64,000 nucleotides of DNA. Origin: Marichromatium gracile (GTDB taxonomy: Bacteria; Pseudomonadota; Gammaproteobacteria; Chromatiales; Chromatiaceae). The notes below the pieces were generated by a model, which searched no databases, was not told the DNA's origin, and was given only the letters and a program-made list of their open reading frames with translations. Shown here in pieces: positions 29,441 through 38,992 of the stretch (position 1 is the stretch's first letter; the number at the start of each line of letters is the position of its first letter). The position numbers were made by a program, and so were the translations under genes. The stretch is taken from positions 124,001 to 188,000 of the forward strand of contig NZ_SMDC01000003.1 in NCBI RefSeq assembly GCF_004343155.1, written 5' to 3'.

Positions 29441-29719
29441 TCAGGTGAGCAGGTAGTGCTTCTCCACCGGGTCGAGGATCTCCCAGGTGCAGTTGAGTCC
29501 GGCGGGAAAGCGGATCAGGTCGCCGCGCCCGTACTCTCGTGGCGCACCGCCCTCGGGGGTGACGCGGAAGCGTCCGCGCACGATGTAGCAGGTCTCCTCC
29601 TGGCGGTAGTGCCAGGGAAAGGTCGCCACCTCGCGGCGCCACACCGGCCAGTGTTCCACGCCCATGACCTCGAGCTTGGCGGGGGAGGGGCGTTCGTGAT
29701 GGATCTCGGTGTCGTCCAT
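29441..29719 (-). CDS. Small cupin-domain protein
   Basis: 92 residues, a single cupin_3/DUF861-like barrel: WHYRQEETCYIVRGRFRVTP, then GRGDLIRFPAGLNCTWEI. These resemble EutQ and (S)-ureidoglycine aminohydrolase-type cupins. The EETCYIV segment keeps a Glu-based pattern, but the full metal-binding His set is not clear. The ATG ending at 29719 has no obvious ribosome site; an ATG 24 nt upstream is an alternative. It precedes the HTH-ferredoxin fusion on the same strand, so they may act together. Confidence 0.78.
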   Translation of the reverse strand: MDDTEIHHERPSPAKLEVMGVEHWPVWRREVATFPWHYRQEETCYIVRGRFRVTPEGGAPREYGRGDLIRFPAGLNCTWEILDPVEKHYLLT

Positions 29720-29834
29720 TGGTCTGGGGTCCGTGCTGCGCATGGTGTCGGGGATAGAGTCTGAGGTCGGCGGCCGATGCTTTCCACCCCGACAAGGATT
29801 GCCCGGCGAGTCGAGCTGGGCGACACTCCGTACC

Positions 29835-30344
29835 ATGGACGATGTAAATGATTCTCCCGCCCTGGAGGTGCTCGCTCGTCGTCTGGGCGAGGCGTTGCGC
29901 GCGCGTGGCTGGCAGCTGGCGACGGCCGAGTCCTGTACCGGCGGCTGGGTGGCCAAGGTGATGACCGATGTCGCCGGCAGCAGCGCCTGGTTCGAGCGCG
30001 GCTTCATCACCTATTCCAATGACGCCAAGCGCGAGCTGCTCGGGGTCTCGGACGACGCGCTCGAGCGCTATGGCGCGGTGAGCGAGCGGGTGGTCGCCGA
30101 GATGGTGAGCGGCGCGCTCGCCCGCAGTCGCGCCGAGGTTGCGGTGGCGGTCAGTGGCATCGCCGGGCCGGGTGGCGGTACGGCCGACAAGCCGGTCGGT
30201 ACCGTGTGGTTCGCCTGGGGCTTTCCCGGCGAGGGCCCGACGGCGCGCTGTCTGTGTTTCGAGGGCGATCGTGAGACGGTGCGCGAGCAGGCGGTGCGCG
30301 CTGCGCTGTTGGGCCTGCTCGGCGGCCTCGGTGCCGATGGCTGA
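29835..30344 (+). CDS. pncC: Nicotinamide-nucleotide amidohydrolase PncC (CinA C-terminal family)
   Basis: Deamidates NMN to nicotinate mononucleotide in NAD recycling. 169 residues, the stand-alone CinA C-terminal domain without the N-terminal pyrophosphatase domain. Signature motifs TAESCTGGW near residue 29, FITYSNDAKRELLGV, and SGIAGPGGGTADKPVGTVW are intact. It sits in the usual place upstream of recA. Its 3' end overlaps the thpR start by 8 nt, so the two are co-translated. Confidence 0.94.
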   Translation: MDDVNDSPALEVLARRLGEALRARGWQLATAESCTGGWVAKVMTDVAGSSAWFERGFITYSNDAKRELLGVSDDALERYGAVSERVVAEMVSGALARSRAEVAVAVSGIAGPGGGTADKPVGTVWFAWGFPGEGPTARCLCFEGDRETVREQAVRAALLGLLGGLGADG

Positions 30345-30879
30345 GCGCTGGTTCTTCGCGCTCTGGCCGGAGCCGGCGCTGCGTCGGGCGCTGCTCGGGC
30401 GCATGCCGTGCTGGCTGCCGCCGGGTGGGCGCGCGACCCACGGCGAGGACCTGCACCTGACGCTGGTCTTTCTCGGTGCGTTGACGCCGCCGCAGCTCGA
30501 TGCGGTGAACGCGGCGGCACAGCAGGTCGCGGCGGCGCCCTTCGAGCTGGTGCTCGATCGGTTGGGTCATTTCGCGCGTGCCGGCGCGGCCTGGTGCGCG
30601 CCGCAGCGGGTGCCGGAGTCGCTGCTGGCGTTGCAGTTGGCGCTGGTCGAGGCGCAGTGCGCCTGTGGCTTGACCCCGGAGCAGCGGTCCTATCGGCCGC
30701 ACCTGACGCTGGCGCGTCGCAGCACGGCGCCGCGGGCGGCGTTCGGGGCGCCGCTGCGCTGGCCGGTGCGCGAGTTCGTGCTCGCTCGCAGCGTTCCGGG
30801 GTGTGTGCCGCGCTATCGGGTCGAGCGGCGCTGGTCGCTGCGTCCCGGCTATGACTTGAGCATGCCGCCTATGCGATAA
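30337..30879 (+). CDS. thpR: RNA 2',3'-cyclic phosphodiesterase
   Basis: 180 residues, 2H phosphoesterase (LigT family). The two catalytic HxTx motifs are HLTLVFLG near residue 42 and HLTLARR near 122. The N-terminus RWFFALWPE is typical. It hydrolyses 2',3'-cyclic phosphate RNA ends in vitro, and its role in cells is unclear. It starts within the last 8 nt of pncC. recA starts 116 nt downstream. Confidence 0.92.
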   Translation: MAERWFFALWPEPALRRALLGRMPCWLPPGGRATHGEDLHLTLVFLGALTPPQLDAVNAAAQQVAAAPFELVLDRLGHFARAGAAWCAPQRVPESLLALQLALVEAQCACGLTPEQRSYRPHLTLARRSTAPRAAFGAPLRWPVREFVLARSVPGCVPRYRVERRWSLRPGYDLSMPPMR

Positions 30880-30994
30880 TCAGCGATGATTCGCGCGGCC
30901 CGCTCGAAAGATCACGAGACACGAACCGACCGACACGCGATCGCCCCGGGCGACGCGCGGCGGGCGGCTGCGCTCAAGAGTTGACGGAGATCCA

Positions 30995-32029
<1,035 letters not shown>

Positions 32030-32031
32030 TC

Positions 32032-32511
32032 CTGGACGATCACCCTGCCAGCACCCTCCTCGATGCCGACCTGCTCGCCGAGATCGAGCGGGCGGCGCTA
32101 CGTCTGCTCGCCATGCGCGAGCACTCGCGGCTGGAGCTCTCGCGCAAGCTCGTCTCGCGCGGCTTCGAGGTCGCTGCCCTCGCCCCCGTGCTCGATCGGC
32201 TCGAGGCCGAGGGCGCGCTCGACGAGTCGCGTCTGGTCGAGCGCTATGTCGCCGAGCGGGTGGAGAAGGGCTTCGGGCCGCTGCGCATCCAGGCCGAGTT
32301 GAACGACAAGGGTGTGGCCGATACCTTGATCGAGCCCCAGTTACGGCACCTGCGCGAGGCGTGGCCGGAGCATCTCGCCGCGCTCCATGCGCGCCGCTTC
32401 GGTGATGCGCCTCCCGCCGATCGTGCCAGCTATGCCAAGCGCGCACGCTTTCTGACGCGGCGCGGTTTCCCCACGGACATGGTCCGGCGCCTGCTGCGCT
32501 GGAACGACTGA
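32032..32511 (+). CDS. recX: RecA regulator RecX, apparent CTG start
   Basis: Inhibits RecA filament growth. 159 residues if translation starts at the CTG at 32032, which has GGAGG 7 nt upstream and lies 2 nt after the recA stop. The first ATG (32113) is inside the conserved ALRLLAMREHSRLELSRKL helix, and no GTG or TTG lies before it in frame. Later motifs are GALDESRLVERYVAERVEKGFGP split over residues 60-85, and KRARFLTRRGFPTDMVRRLL at the end. Length then matches the family (about 150 residues). Confidence 0.88.
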   Translation: MDDHPASTLLDADLLAEIERAALRLLAMREHSRLELSRKLVSRGFEVAALAPVLDRLEAEGALDESRLVERYVAERVEKGFGPLRIQAELNDKGVADTLIEPQLRHLREAWPEHLAALHARRFGDAPPADRASYAKRARFLTRRGFPTDMVRRLLRWND

Positions 32512-32547
32512 CCGAACCGCCCGCGCGGTTCATTCGAGAACTCCCAC

Positions 32548-35157
32548 ATGACTACGAGTGCAGAGCTTCGAGCGAGCTTCCTTGATTATTTCGCGCAACG
32601 CCAGCATGAGCAGGTGCCCTCCAGCCCGCTGGTACCCGCCAATGATCCGACCCTGCTGTTCACCAACGCCGGAATGGTCCAGTTCAAGGATGTCTTCCTC
32701 GGTCGCGAGCGGCGGGGCTATTCGCGGGCGGTCACCGCGCAGCGCTGTGTGCGTGCCGGCGGCAAGCACAACGACCTCGAGAACGTCGGCTACACCGCCC
32801 GGCATCACACCTTCTTCGAGATGCTCGGCAACTTCAGCTTCGGTGACTACTTCAAGCGCGAGGCGATCGGCTTCGCCTGGCAGTATCTGACCGGCGAGCT
32901 GGGGCTGCCCGCCGAGCGGCTGTGGGTGACCGTCTACGAGGACGACGACGAGGCCGCCGACATCTGGCTCAAGGAGATCGGGGTGTCGGCCGAGCGCTTC
33001 TCGCGCTGCGGCGCCAAGGACAACTTCTGGTCGATGGGCGACACCGGTCCCTGCGGTCCGTGCTCGGAGATCTTCTACGATCACGGTCCCGAGGTCGCCG
33101 GCGGTCCCCCTGGCTCGCCCGACGAGGACGGCGACCGCTACGTCGAGATCTGGAACCTGGTGTTCATGCAGTTCAACCGCGACGCCGAGGGCAACATGAC
33201 CCCGCTGCCGCGTCCCTCGGTCGATACCGGCATGGGGCTCGAGCGTCTCGCCGCGGTGCTCCAGGGCGTGCACAGCAACTACGACATCGATCTGTTCCGC
33301 AATCTCATCGCCGCCGCCGCCGAGGCGACCGGCTGCGAGGATCTCGGCGACAAGTCGCTGCGGGTGATCGCCGATCACATCCGCTCGAGCGCCTTCCTCA
33401 TCGTCGACGGGGTCACCCCGGGCAACGAGGGGCGCGGCTATGTGCTGCGCCGGATCATGCGTCGCGCGATCCGTCACGGCTATCGTCTCGGCCAGTCGCA
33501 ACCCTTCTTCCATCGTCTGGTGGCGGCGCTGGTCGCCGAGATGGGTGCGGCCTATCCCGAGCTGGTGGCGGCGCAGGCGCACGTCGAGCGGATCGTGCTG
33601 CTCGAGGAGGAGCGCTTCGCCGAGACCCTCGAGCACGGTATGCGCATCCTCGACGAGGCGATCGCCGGGCTCGCAGGCGAGCGCACCATCCCCGGCGAGA
33701 CGGTGTTCAAGCTTTATGACACCTACGGCTTCCCCACCGACCTGACCGCCGACATCGCCCGTGAGCGCGGGCTCGGCGTCGACCTCGAGGGCTTCGAGGC
33801 GGCGATGGCCGACCAGAAGGCGCGTGCCCGTGCGGCCAGTCAGTTCAGCGGTGGGCAGGACGTCGAGATCGATCTCCAGGGCGAGACCGAGTTCCGCGGC
33901 TACGAACGCTGCGAGGACGAGGCCACGGTGGTCGCGCTCTATCGCGACGGCGAGTCCTGCGACTCGCTGGGTGCCGGCGAGCGCGGCATGGTGATCCTCG
34001 ACCTCACCCCCTTCTACGGCGAGTCCGGCGGCCAGGTCGGCGACCGTGGCTGGATCGCGAGTAGCGGCGGGCGCTTCGAGGTCACCGACACCCTGAAGAA
34101 GGGCGGCGCCCTGGTCTGCCACCTCGGCGAGCTGCGCGAGGGCGAGCTGCACGTCGGTGACGCGGTGCGCGCCGAGGTCGACGCCGAGCGGCGTCGCGCC
34201 ATCGCGCTCAACCACTCGGCCACCCATCTGCTCCACGCGGCGCTGCGCCGGGTGCTCGGCGAGCACGTGCAGCAGAAGGGCTCGCTGGTCGGTCCCGAGC
34301 GGCTGCGCTTCGACTTCTCGCACTTCGAGCCGGTCTCGCGCGAGCAGTTGCGCGAGATCGAGCGCCTGGTCAACAGCCAGATCCGCGCCAATCACCTGGT
34401 CGAGACCCGCATCATGAGCCTGGAGGACGCCAAGGCCTCCGGGGCGATGGCGCTGTTCGGCGAGAAGTATGCCGATCAGGTGCGGGTGCTGCGGATGGGC
34501 GAGTTCTCGGTCGAGCTCTGTGGCGGTACGCACGTCAAGGCGGTCGGTGACATCGGTCTGATGAAGATCGTCTCCGAGGCCGGTATCGCCTCCGGAGTGC
34601 GCCGCATCGAGGCGGTGACCGGCGCCGGGGCGCTCGACTGGGTCGAGGCCGACGAGTCGCGGGTGCTGCGTATCGCCGGGCTGCTCAAGGGTGCCCGCGA
34701 GGACGTCGACGAGCGTGTCGAGCAGCTGCTCGAGCGCAGCCGTCGGCTGGAGAAGGAGCTCGAGCAGCTCAAGTCCAAGCTCGCCAGCGCCGCCGGTCAG
34801 GACCTCGCCGCCCAGGCCGAGGAGATCGCCGGGGTGCGGGTGCTCGCCGCCGAACTCGAGGGCGCCGATCCCAAGGGGCTGCGTGAGACGGTCGACCAGC
34901 TCAAGGACAAGCTCGGCTCGGCGGTGATCGTGCTCGCCACCGTCGCCGAGGGCAAGGTCGCGCTGGTCGCCGGCGTCACCAAGGATCTCACCGGCCAGCT
35001 CAAGGCCGGTGAGCTGATCCGCGAGGTCGCGGCCAAGGTCGGCGGCAAGGGCGGCGGTCGGCCCGACATGGCGCAGGCCGGGGGCAGCGACCCCGATGCA
35101 TTGCCCGAGGCGCTGGCGCTGGTGCGCGACTGGGTCGCGCAGCGCAGCGCCGCCTGA
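32548..35157 (+). CDS. alaS: Alanyl-tRNA synthetase
   Basis: 869 residues, full length. Class II catalytic core at residues 1-250 ([34 protein letters not shown]). tRNA-recognition region to about 460. The editing domain contains HSATHLLH (HxxxH) and CGGTH. C-Ala follows with a coiled coil ([16 protein letters not shown]) and [16 protein letters not shown] matching tRNA-Ala gene is in the same window at 44600. alaS follows recX by 36 nt, the standard Gammaproteobacterial order. Confidence 0.98.
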   Translation: MTTSAELRASFLDYFAQRQHEQVPSSPLVPANDPTLLFTNAGMVQFKDVFLGRERRGYSRAVTAQRCVRAGGKHNDLENVGYTARHHTFFEMLGNFSFGDYFKREAIGFAWQYLTGELGLPAERLWVTVYEDDDEAADIWLKEIGVSAERFSRCGAKDNFWSMGDTGPCGPCSEIFYDHGPEVAGGPPGSPDEDGDRYVEIWNLVFMQFNRDAEGNMTPLPRPSVDTGMGLERLAAVLQGVHSNYDIDLFRNLIAAAAEATGCEDLGDKSLRVIADHIRSSAFLIVDGVTPGNEGRGYVLRRIMRRAIRHGYRLGQSQPFFHRLVAALVAEMGAAYPELVAAQAHVERIVLLEEERFAETLEHGMRILDEAIAGLAGERTIPGETVFKLYDTYGFPTDLTADIARERGLGVDLEGFEAAMADQKARARAASQFSGGQDVEIDLQGETEFRGYERCEDEATVVALYRDGESCDSLGAGERGMVILDLTPFYGESGGQVGDRGWIASSGGRFEVTDTLKKGGALVCHLGELREGELHVGDAVRAEVDAERRRAIALNHSATHLLHAALRRVLGEHVQQKGSLVGPERLRFDFSHFEPVSREQLREIERLVNSQIRANHLVETRIMSLEDAKASGAMALFGEKYADQVRVLRMGEFSVELCGGTHVKAVGDIGLMKIVSEAGIASGVRRIEAVTGAGALDWVEADESRVLRIAGLLKGAREDVDERVEQLLERSRRLEKELEQLKSKLASAAGQDLAAQAEEIAGVRVLAAELEGADPKGLRETVDQLKDKLGSAVIVLATVAEGKVALVAGVTKDLTGQLKAGELIREVAAKVGGKGGGRPDMAQAGGSDPDALPEALALVRDWVAQRSAA

Positions 35158-35167
35158 TGCGGCAATC

Positions 35168-35229
35168 GGGCCGGGATCCCCGGCCCATCACCGGGGACCG
35201 TCGGGCGGCATCGCGTCGCCGACGGTCCC
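35168..35229 (+). terminator. Two hairpins between alaS and lysC
   Basis: A GGGCCGGG/CCCGGCCC-type hairpin (35168-35186) is followed by an 11-bp stem, GGGACCGTCGG (35194-35204) with CCGACGGTCCC (35219-35229). Only a weak T stretch follows (ATCGTTTC). Could terminate alaS or act as a lysC leader structure. Confidence 0.45.
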
Positions 35230-35278
35230 ATCGTTTCAATCGGGGAGACCTGAAAGACGTGCTTGGCAGGAGTAGTCG

Positions 35279-36508
35279 ATGGCGCTGATCGTCCAGAAAT
35301 ACGGCGGGACGTCGGTCGGGAGTGTGGAGCGTATCCAGGCGGTGGCCGATCGGGTCAAGCGCTGGCGCGACCAGGGTAATCAGGTGGTGGTGGTGGTCTC
35401 GGCGATGTCCGGCGAGACCGACCGACTGATGGGCCTGGCCAGACAGATCCAGATGCGGCCCGAGCCGCGCGAACTCGATGTGCTGCTCTCCACCGGTGAG
35501 CAGGTCACCATCGCGCTGTTGAGCATGGCGCTGGCCGCGCGCGGCTGTCCGGCGCGCTCCTACACCGGCGCTCAGGTGCACATCCTCACCGACAGCGTGC
35601 ACAACAAGGCGCGCATCCGCGACATCGATGCGGCGCGTGTCGGCGCCGATCTGGAGGCCGGGCGCGTGGTGGTGGTCGCCGGGTTCCAGGGGGTCGACGA
35701 GAGCGGTGACATCACCACCCTCGGACGCGGTGGCTCGGATACCTCGGCGGTGGCGATCGCCGCCGCGCTCAAGGCCGACGAGTGCCAGATCTATACCGAT
35801 GTCGACGGTGTCTACACCACCGATCCGCGGGTCGAACCCAAGGCGCGCAAGCTCGACCGCATCACCTTCGAGGAGATGCTGGAGATGGCCAGTCTCGGCT
35901 CCAAGGTGTTGCAGATCCGCTCGGTGGAGTTCGCCGGCAAGTACCAGGTCCCCCTGCGCGTGCTCTCCAGCTTCGGCGAGGGCGAGGGCACGCTGATTAC
36001 CTTCGAGGAAGATGAAGTGGAAGACGCAAAGATCGCCGGCATCGCCTTCAGCCGTGACGAGGCCAAGCTGACCATCCTCGGCGTGCCCGACCGTCCCGGT
36101 GTGGCGCACGAGATCCTCGGCGAGATCGCGGCGGCCAACATCGAGGTCGACATGATCATCCAGAACGTCGCCGCCGAGGAGGCGACGACGGACTTCACCT
36201 TCACCGTCCAGCGCGGCGACTATGCGCGGGCGCTGGAGATCCTGCAGGCGCGCGCCGAGGCGCTGGGCGCGCGTCAGGTGCTCGGCGACGAGCAGATCGT
36301 CAAGATCTCGCTGGTCGGCGTCGGCATGCGCAGTCATGCCGGGATCGCCAGTCGGATGTTCGAGACCCTGGCGCGCGAGGGGATCAACATCCGCATGATC
36401 TCGACCTCCGAGATCAAGATCTCGGTGGTGGTCGACGAGCGCTATCTCGAACTCGGCGTGCGCGCGCTGCACGACGCCTTCGGTCTGGATCAGGGCGGCG
36501 AGGTCTAG
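35279..36508 (+). CDS. lysC: Aspartate kinase
   Basis: Phosphorylates aspartate at the head of the Lys/Thr/Met/diaminopimelate pathway. 409 residues. The kinase domain opens with [12 protein letters not shown] and carries [20 protein letters not shown]; two ACT domains follow (about 265-405) with [12 protein letters not shown] and [14 protein letters not shown]. The size and lack of a homoserine dehydrogenase fusion fit the LysC/Ask alpha type. An internal start for a beta subunit is not obvious. Feedback control by Lys plus Thr is typical of the family but not tested by sequence. Confidence 0.96.
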   Translation: MALIVQKYGGTSVGSVERIQAVADRVKRWRDQGNQVVVVVSAMSGETDRLMGLARQIQMRPEPRELDVLLSTGEQVTIALLSMALAARGCPARSYTGAQVHILTDSVHNKARIRDIDAARVGADLEAGRVVVVAGFQGVDESGDITTLGRGGSDTSAVAIAAALKADECQIYTDVDGVYTTDPRVEPKARKLDRITFEEMLEMASLGSKVLQIRSVEFAGKYQVPLRVLSSFGEGEGTLITFEEDEVEDAKIAGIAFSRDEAKLTILGVPDRPGVAHEILGEIAAANIEVDMIIQNVAAEEATTDFTFTVQRGDYARALEILQARAEALGARQVLGDEQIVKISLVGVGMRSHAGIASRMFETLAREGINIRMISTSEIKISVVVDERYLELGVRALHDAFGLDQGGEV

Positions 36509-36525
36509 GCTCGCGGCAATCCTGC

Positions 36526-36556
36526 TGCCGCACCGCCGGGTCTCGGCGGGGCGGCA
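36526..36556 (+). terminator. GC-rich hairpin after lysC
   Basis: TGCCGCACCGCCG pairs with CGGCGGGGCGGCA around a GGTCT loop, 12 pairs with one A-G mismatch, 18 nt after the lysC stop. There is no T-run, so intrinsic termination is uncertain. Confidence 0.4.
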
Positions 36557-36979
36557 TGTCTCCGAGGTCGGAGAGGGCGGCACGTGATGGATCGATCGCA
36601 ATCCGGTCGGGGGCGTGCCGACCGCGCCTCTCCGCTTTTTGTCGATCTCCATGAACGGCGTCTCGTCGCTGCAGCCGTGGGACGTCTATGCTGGCGCTGC
36701 GCGGTCGAGAGCGTGAGCGGTCGTGCGACGGTGGCTACCAGTCATCGGGAACCCAACGGATTTCGCCTTGGATTCACGCACAAGAGACAAATGTCAATGA
36801 ACCTGAGCAAATTGCCATGGAATAGCCGTGGCAGTTGCTAAGCTTCCGTCATGGGGCATGGGGTCCCGGGCGGAATCGGGTGTAAACACCCGCCGGATGA
36901 CGCCGCAGGAGTCGGGTTGAGTCGCCGGTTTGGGTATTACCATCAAGCTGGAAAGGGAAACTAAAGGGAGAACGTAGCG
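36557..36979. other. csrA leader/intergenic region
   Basis: About 420 nt between the lysC hairpin and csrA. It contains a short open frame (36584-36841) with no homologous look or ribosome site. A small hairpin lies near 36806 (TGCCATGG/CCGTGGCA). A 7-bp dyad is at 36877-36892 (annotated separately). AAGGGAG lies before the csrA ATG. GGA triplets in AAAGGGAAACTAAAGGGAG near the start are the type of site CsrA itself binds, so autoregulation is possible. Confidence 0.45.
36877..36892. promoter_or_regulatory. 16-bp dyad upstream of csrA
   Basis: CGGGTGTAAACACCCG, seven paired positions each side of a central AA. It lies about 90 nt upstream of the csrA ATG and is AT-richer in the centre than the surroundings. 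It could be an operator or a small RNA hairpin. The binding factor is unknown. Confidence 0.4.
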
Positions 36980-37198
36980 ATGTTGATCTTGACTCGTCGG
37001 GTCGGCGAAACCCTCATGGTTGGTGACGAAGTCACCGTTACAGTCCTTGGCGTCAAGGGCAATCAGGTGCGCATCGGTGTCAACGCTCCGCGTGACGTCG
37101 CGGTCCACCGTGAAGAGATCTACGAGCGCATCAAGCGCGAACAGGCCGAGACCACCCCGGGTGTCGCGGTGGTCGATCAGGGTGGCCAGATCGAGTGA
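36980..37198 (+). CDS. csrA: Carbon storage regulator CsrA
   Basis: 72 residues. RNA-binding global regulator of carbon use, motility and biofilm. [18 protein letters not shown] and [27 protein letters not shown] are near-invariant, including Arg44 and the Leu4/Arg6 region needed for GGA binding. The C-terminal tail ([16 protein letters not shown]) is longer than in E. coli. The window also carries glgA, a classic CsrA target in Gammaproteobacteria. A tRNA-Ser promoter begins just after the stop. Confidence 0.97.
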   Translation: MLILTRRVGETLMVGDEVTVTVLGVKGNQVRIGVNAPRDVAVHREEIYERIKREQAETTPGVAVVDQGGQIE

Positions 37199-37228
37199 TT
37201 GGCAACCGGGTAAAGAGTGGGTTATAAT
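37199..37228 (+). promoter_or_regulatory. Sigma70-type promoter for tRNA-Ser
   Basis: -35 TTGGCA (37199-37204), an 18-nt spacer, and a perfect -10 TATAAT (37223-37228), starting right after the csrA stop. The following AT/GC balance and a 125-nt leader lead to the tRNA. This is the best promoter match in the window. Confidence 0.7.
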
Positions 37229-37354
37229 CACTCGCCCAAGCACGATAGCCCCTGATCGACGCGTCGAATGGCTAAAGGGGTCCTGTGACCCGGTGTATCT
37301 TCCAGATCCCGGGTCATCGCACGAGGCGGTTATGCAAAACCGTTGCTCATGCAT

Positions 37355-37447
37355 GGAGAGATGGCCGAGTGGCTGAAGGCGCTCCCCTGCTAAGGGAGTA
37401 TGGGGTTAATAGCTCCATCGAGGGTTCGAATCCCTCTCTCTCCGCCA
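37355..37447 (+). tRNA. tRNA-Ser (GCU)
   Basis: 93 nt including encoded CCA. The acceptor stem GGAGAGA pairs with TCTCTCC. The anticodon stem-loop CTCCCCTGCTAAGGGAG gives GCU, reading AGC/AGU. A long variable arm (class II) and GGTTCGAATCC T-loop are present. It lies downstream of csrA as in many Gammaproteobacteria. Confidence 0.96.
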
Positions 37448-37455
37448 CACACCGA

Positions 37456-37496
37456 AAAACCCCGCGTGGTCTCGACCACGCGGGGTTTTTTGTTGT
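37456..37496 (+). terminator. Rho-independent terminator after tRNA-Ser
   Basis: An 11-bp stem CCCCGCGTGGT/ACCACGCGGGG with a CTCG loop, preceded by AAAAA and followed by TTTTTT. The flanking A and T runs make it bidirectional. It should also stop transcription of the convergent CoA-binding gene ending at 37527. Confidence 0.92.
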
Positions 37497-37526
37497 CCGC
37501 ACCTTGGTGTTGGACACCGTCCGTTC

Positions 37527-37964
37527 TCAGTACTTGCCGAGCGCCTTCATGATCAGCTTGTGGATGCTGTGATAGGTCAGCCCGGGCTTGAGATACATCA
37601 CCGCGCAGGTCCCTGTGCGCAGGTTGATACCGCGCTCCCTGGCCGTTGCCACGGCCTCGGGGGTGTCGTGCGCCATATGGATCCAGACATCCTTGATGCC
37701 GGCGTCGGCGGCGCGCGCCACCCAGTCGGCGCACTCCTGTTTCGGGGTCTCGATGATCAGGCCCTCGACCGCGCCCGGCAACGATGCCAGGTCGGCGAAG
37801 CTCGGATCGCCGTCGATCTTGCTGGTGCTGGGGTCGACGGCATAGACGGTCTTGCCGAGCTTCTTGAGTCGACGATAACTGAGGATGGGGAAGGGTTTGT
37901 TCGCCGAGCGCCCGACGAGCGCGAAGCTGCCGAGCTGGAAGAAGGTCTCGTGATTCGATGCCAT
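37527..37964 (-). CDS. CoA-binding domain protein (YccU-like)
   Basis: 145 residues, a Rossmann-type CoA_binding_2 domain: FALVGRSANKPFPILSYRRLKKLGKTVYAVDP is the nucleotide-binding half, split here over residues 14-45. VEGLIIETPKQECADWV and the late TGTCAVMYLKPGLTYHSIHK follow. Relatives bind CoA or acyl-CoA, but their function is not settled. The ATG ending at 37964 has GGAG upstream. A 147-nt gap separates it from the USP gene on the same strand. Confidence 0.85.
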   Translation of the reverse strand: MASNHETFFQLGSFALVGRSANKPFPILSYRRLKKLGKTVYAVDPSTSKIDGDPSFADLASLPGAVEGLIIETPKQECADWVARAADAGIKDVWIHMAHDTPEAVATARERGINLRTGTCAVMYLKPGLTYHSIHKLIMKALGKY

Positions 37965-38111
37965 GCTGATGCTCCAATGCCTGGGGGGAGCGCGAGCCGT
38001 CCGTGGGTCGGTGGGGTCGCGCGTGCCTGGGGACGATCTCTCCGTGCAGATCGTTGGGCGCACTCTAGAGCGTGGAGTGGGGCCGCGTCCTTGCGGCTCG
38101 TCAACCCGGAC

Positions 38112-38975
38112 TCAGCGCATCAGCAGAGTGGGGATGCGCGCCGAGCGCAGCAGGTCGGTGGTCTTGCTGCCGAAGAGCAGGGTGCGCAGCGGTGAATGGG
38201 CATAGGCGCCCATGATCAGCAGGTCGATGTCCTGGGCGATCACGGTCTGGGCGATGACGCTCTCGGCGTCGCCCGGGATCAGCCAGGCGGGGGCATCGAA
38301 GCCGGCGGACTCGAGCCGTTGGCGTGCCCAGTCGAGCTGCTTGCGCGCATCGCCACGGGCCTTGCCCGACATCAGCAGGTGCACGGTGAGCCCCTGGAAC
38401 AGCGGGCTCGCGGCGACCATCTCGACGCCCTGACGGGTGGCGGCGCTGCCGTCGAAGGCGACCATCACCCGTTGCGGCTCCTTGAATCCCTCGGTGACGG
38501 TGAGGATCGGGCGGTGCAGTGCGCGCACCATGCGCTCGACGTTGCGCCCGAGATCGCGCTGGGTGGTCTCGGCAGCGGTGCCGCGCCGCCCGAGCACGAA
38601 CAGCCGTACCCCGTCCTCCTGCTCGACCAGGGTCTCTTCGAGCGCGCCGTGACGCTGGCGGATGTCGGGCGAGGGGACTCCGGCAGCGGTGGCGCGCTCG
38701 CGCAGCCGGTTGAGAAACAGCCGGCCGCGCTCGCGGGCGTCGCGGCTGCGGGTCTCGTCCTGGTTCGATAGCTCGGTGAGCAGCGTCTCCTGGGCGCCGA
38801 TGCCGATCGCGCCGCTGTGGTCGACGCCGGTGGCGATCTCGGGGTGACGGCTGAGGATGTGGAGGAACTCCAGCGGCGCATTCATGCGCTGCGCCGCCCA
38901 GGCGGCATAGTCGGCGACATAGTCGGCGAAGCGCGACTGGTCGACACAGGCCAGGATCTTCTCGTCAGTATGCAT
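38112..38975 (-). CDS. Tandem universal stress protein
   Basis: 287 residues with two Usp domains (about 1-145 and 165-287). The first has KILACVDQSRFADYV and VLGRRGTAAETTQRDLGRNVERMV; the second has RVMVAFDGSAATRQGV and MGAYAHSPLRTLLFGSKTTDLL. The nucleotide loops are partly degenerate, unlike the single-domain Usp at 7044. It lies 17 nt downstream of a SulP transporter, so the two are likely co-transcribed. SulP-Usp neighbours are common in Gammaproteobacteria. Confidence 0.92.
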   Translation of the reverse strand: MHTDEKILACVDQSRFADYVADYAAWAAQRMNAPLEFLHILSRHPEIATGVDHSGAIGIGAQETLLTELSNQDETRSRDARERGRLFLNRLRERATAAGVPSPDIRQRHGALEETLVEQEDGVRLFVLGRRGTAAETTQRDLGRNVERMVRALHRPILTVTEGFKEPQRVMVAFDGSAATRQGVEMVAASPLFQGLTVHLLMSGKARGDARKQLDWARQRLESAGFDAPAWLIPGDAESVIAQTVIAQDIDLLIMGAYAHSPLRTLLFGSKTTDLLRSARIPTLLMR

Positions 38976-38992
38976 CTTGCTGTCTTCCTTCC

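Noticed and set aside
30880..30994. LexA box upstream of recA
   Set aside because: No CTG-N10-CAG or GAAC-N4-GTTC match was found in the 115-nt gap.
36584..36841. 85-codon open frame upstream of csrA
   Set aside because: No ribosome site, no recognisable family, lies in a regulatory leader.
37290..37345. Second tRNA before tRNA-Ser
   Set aside because: A small CGGTT/AACCG hairpin is present, but no cloverleaf can be built.
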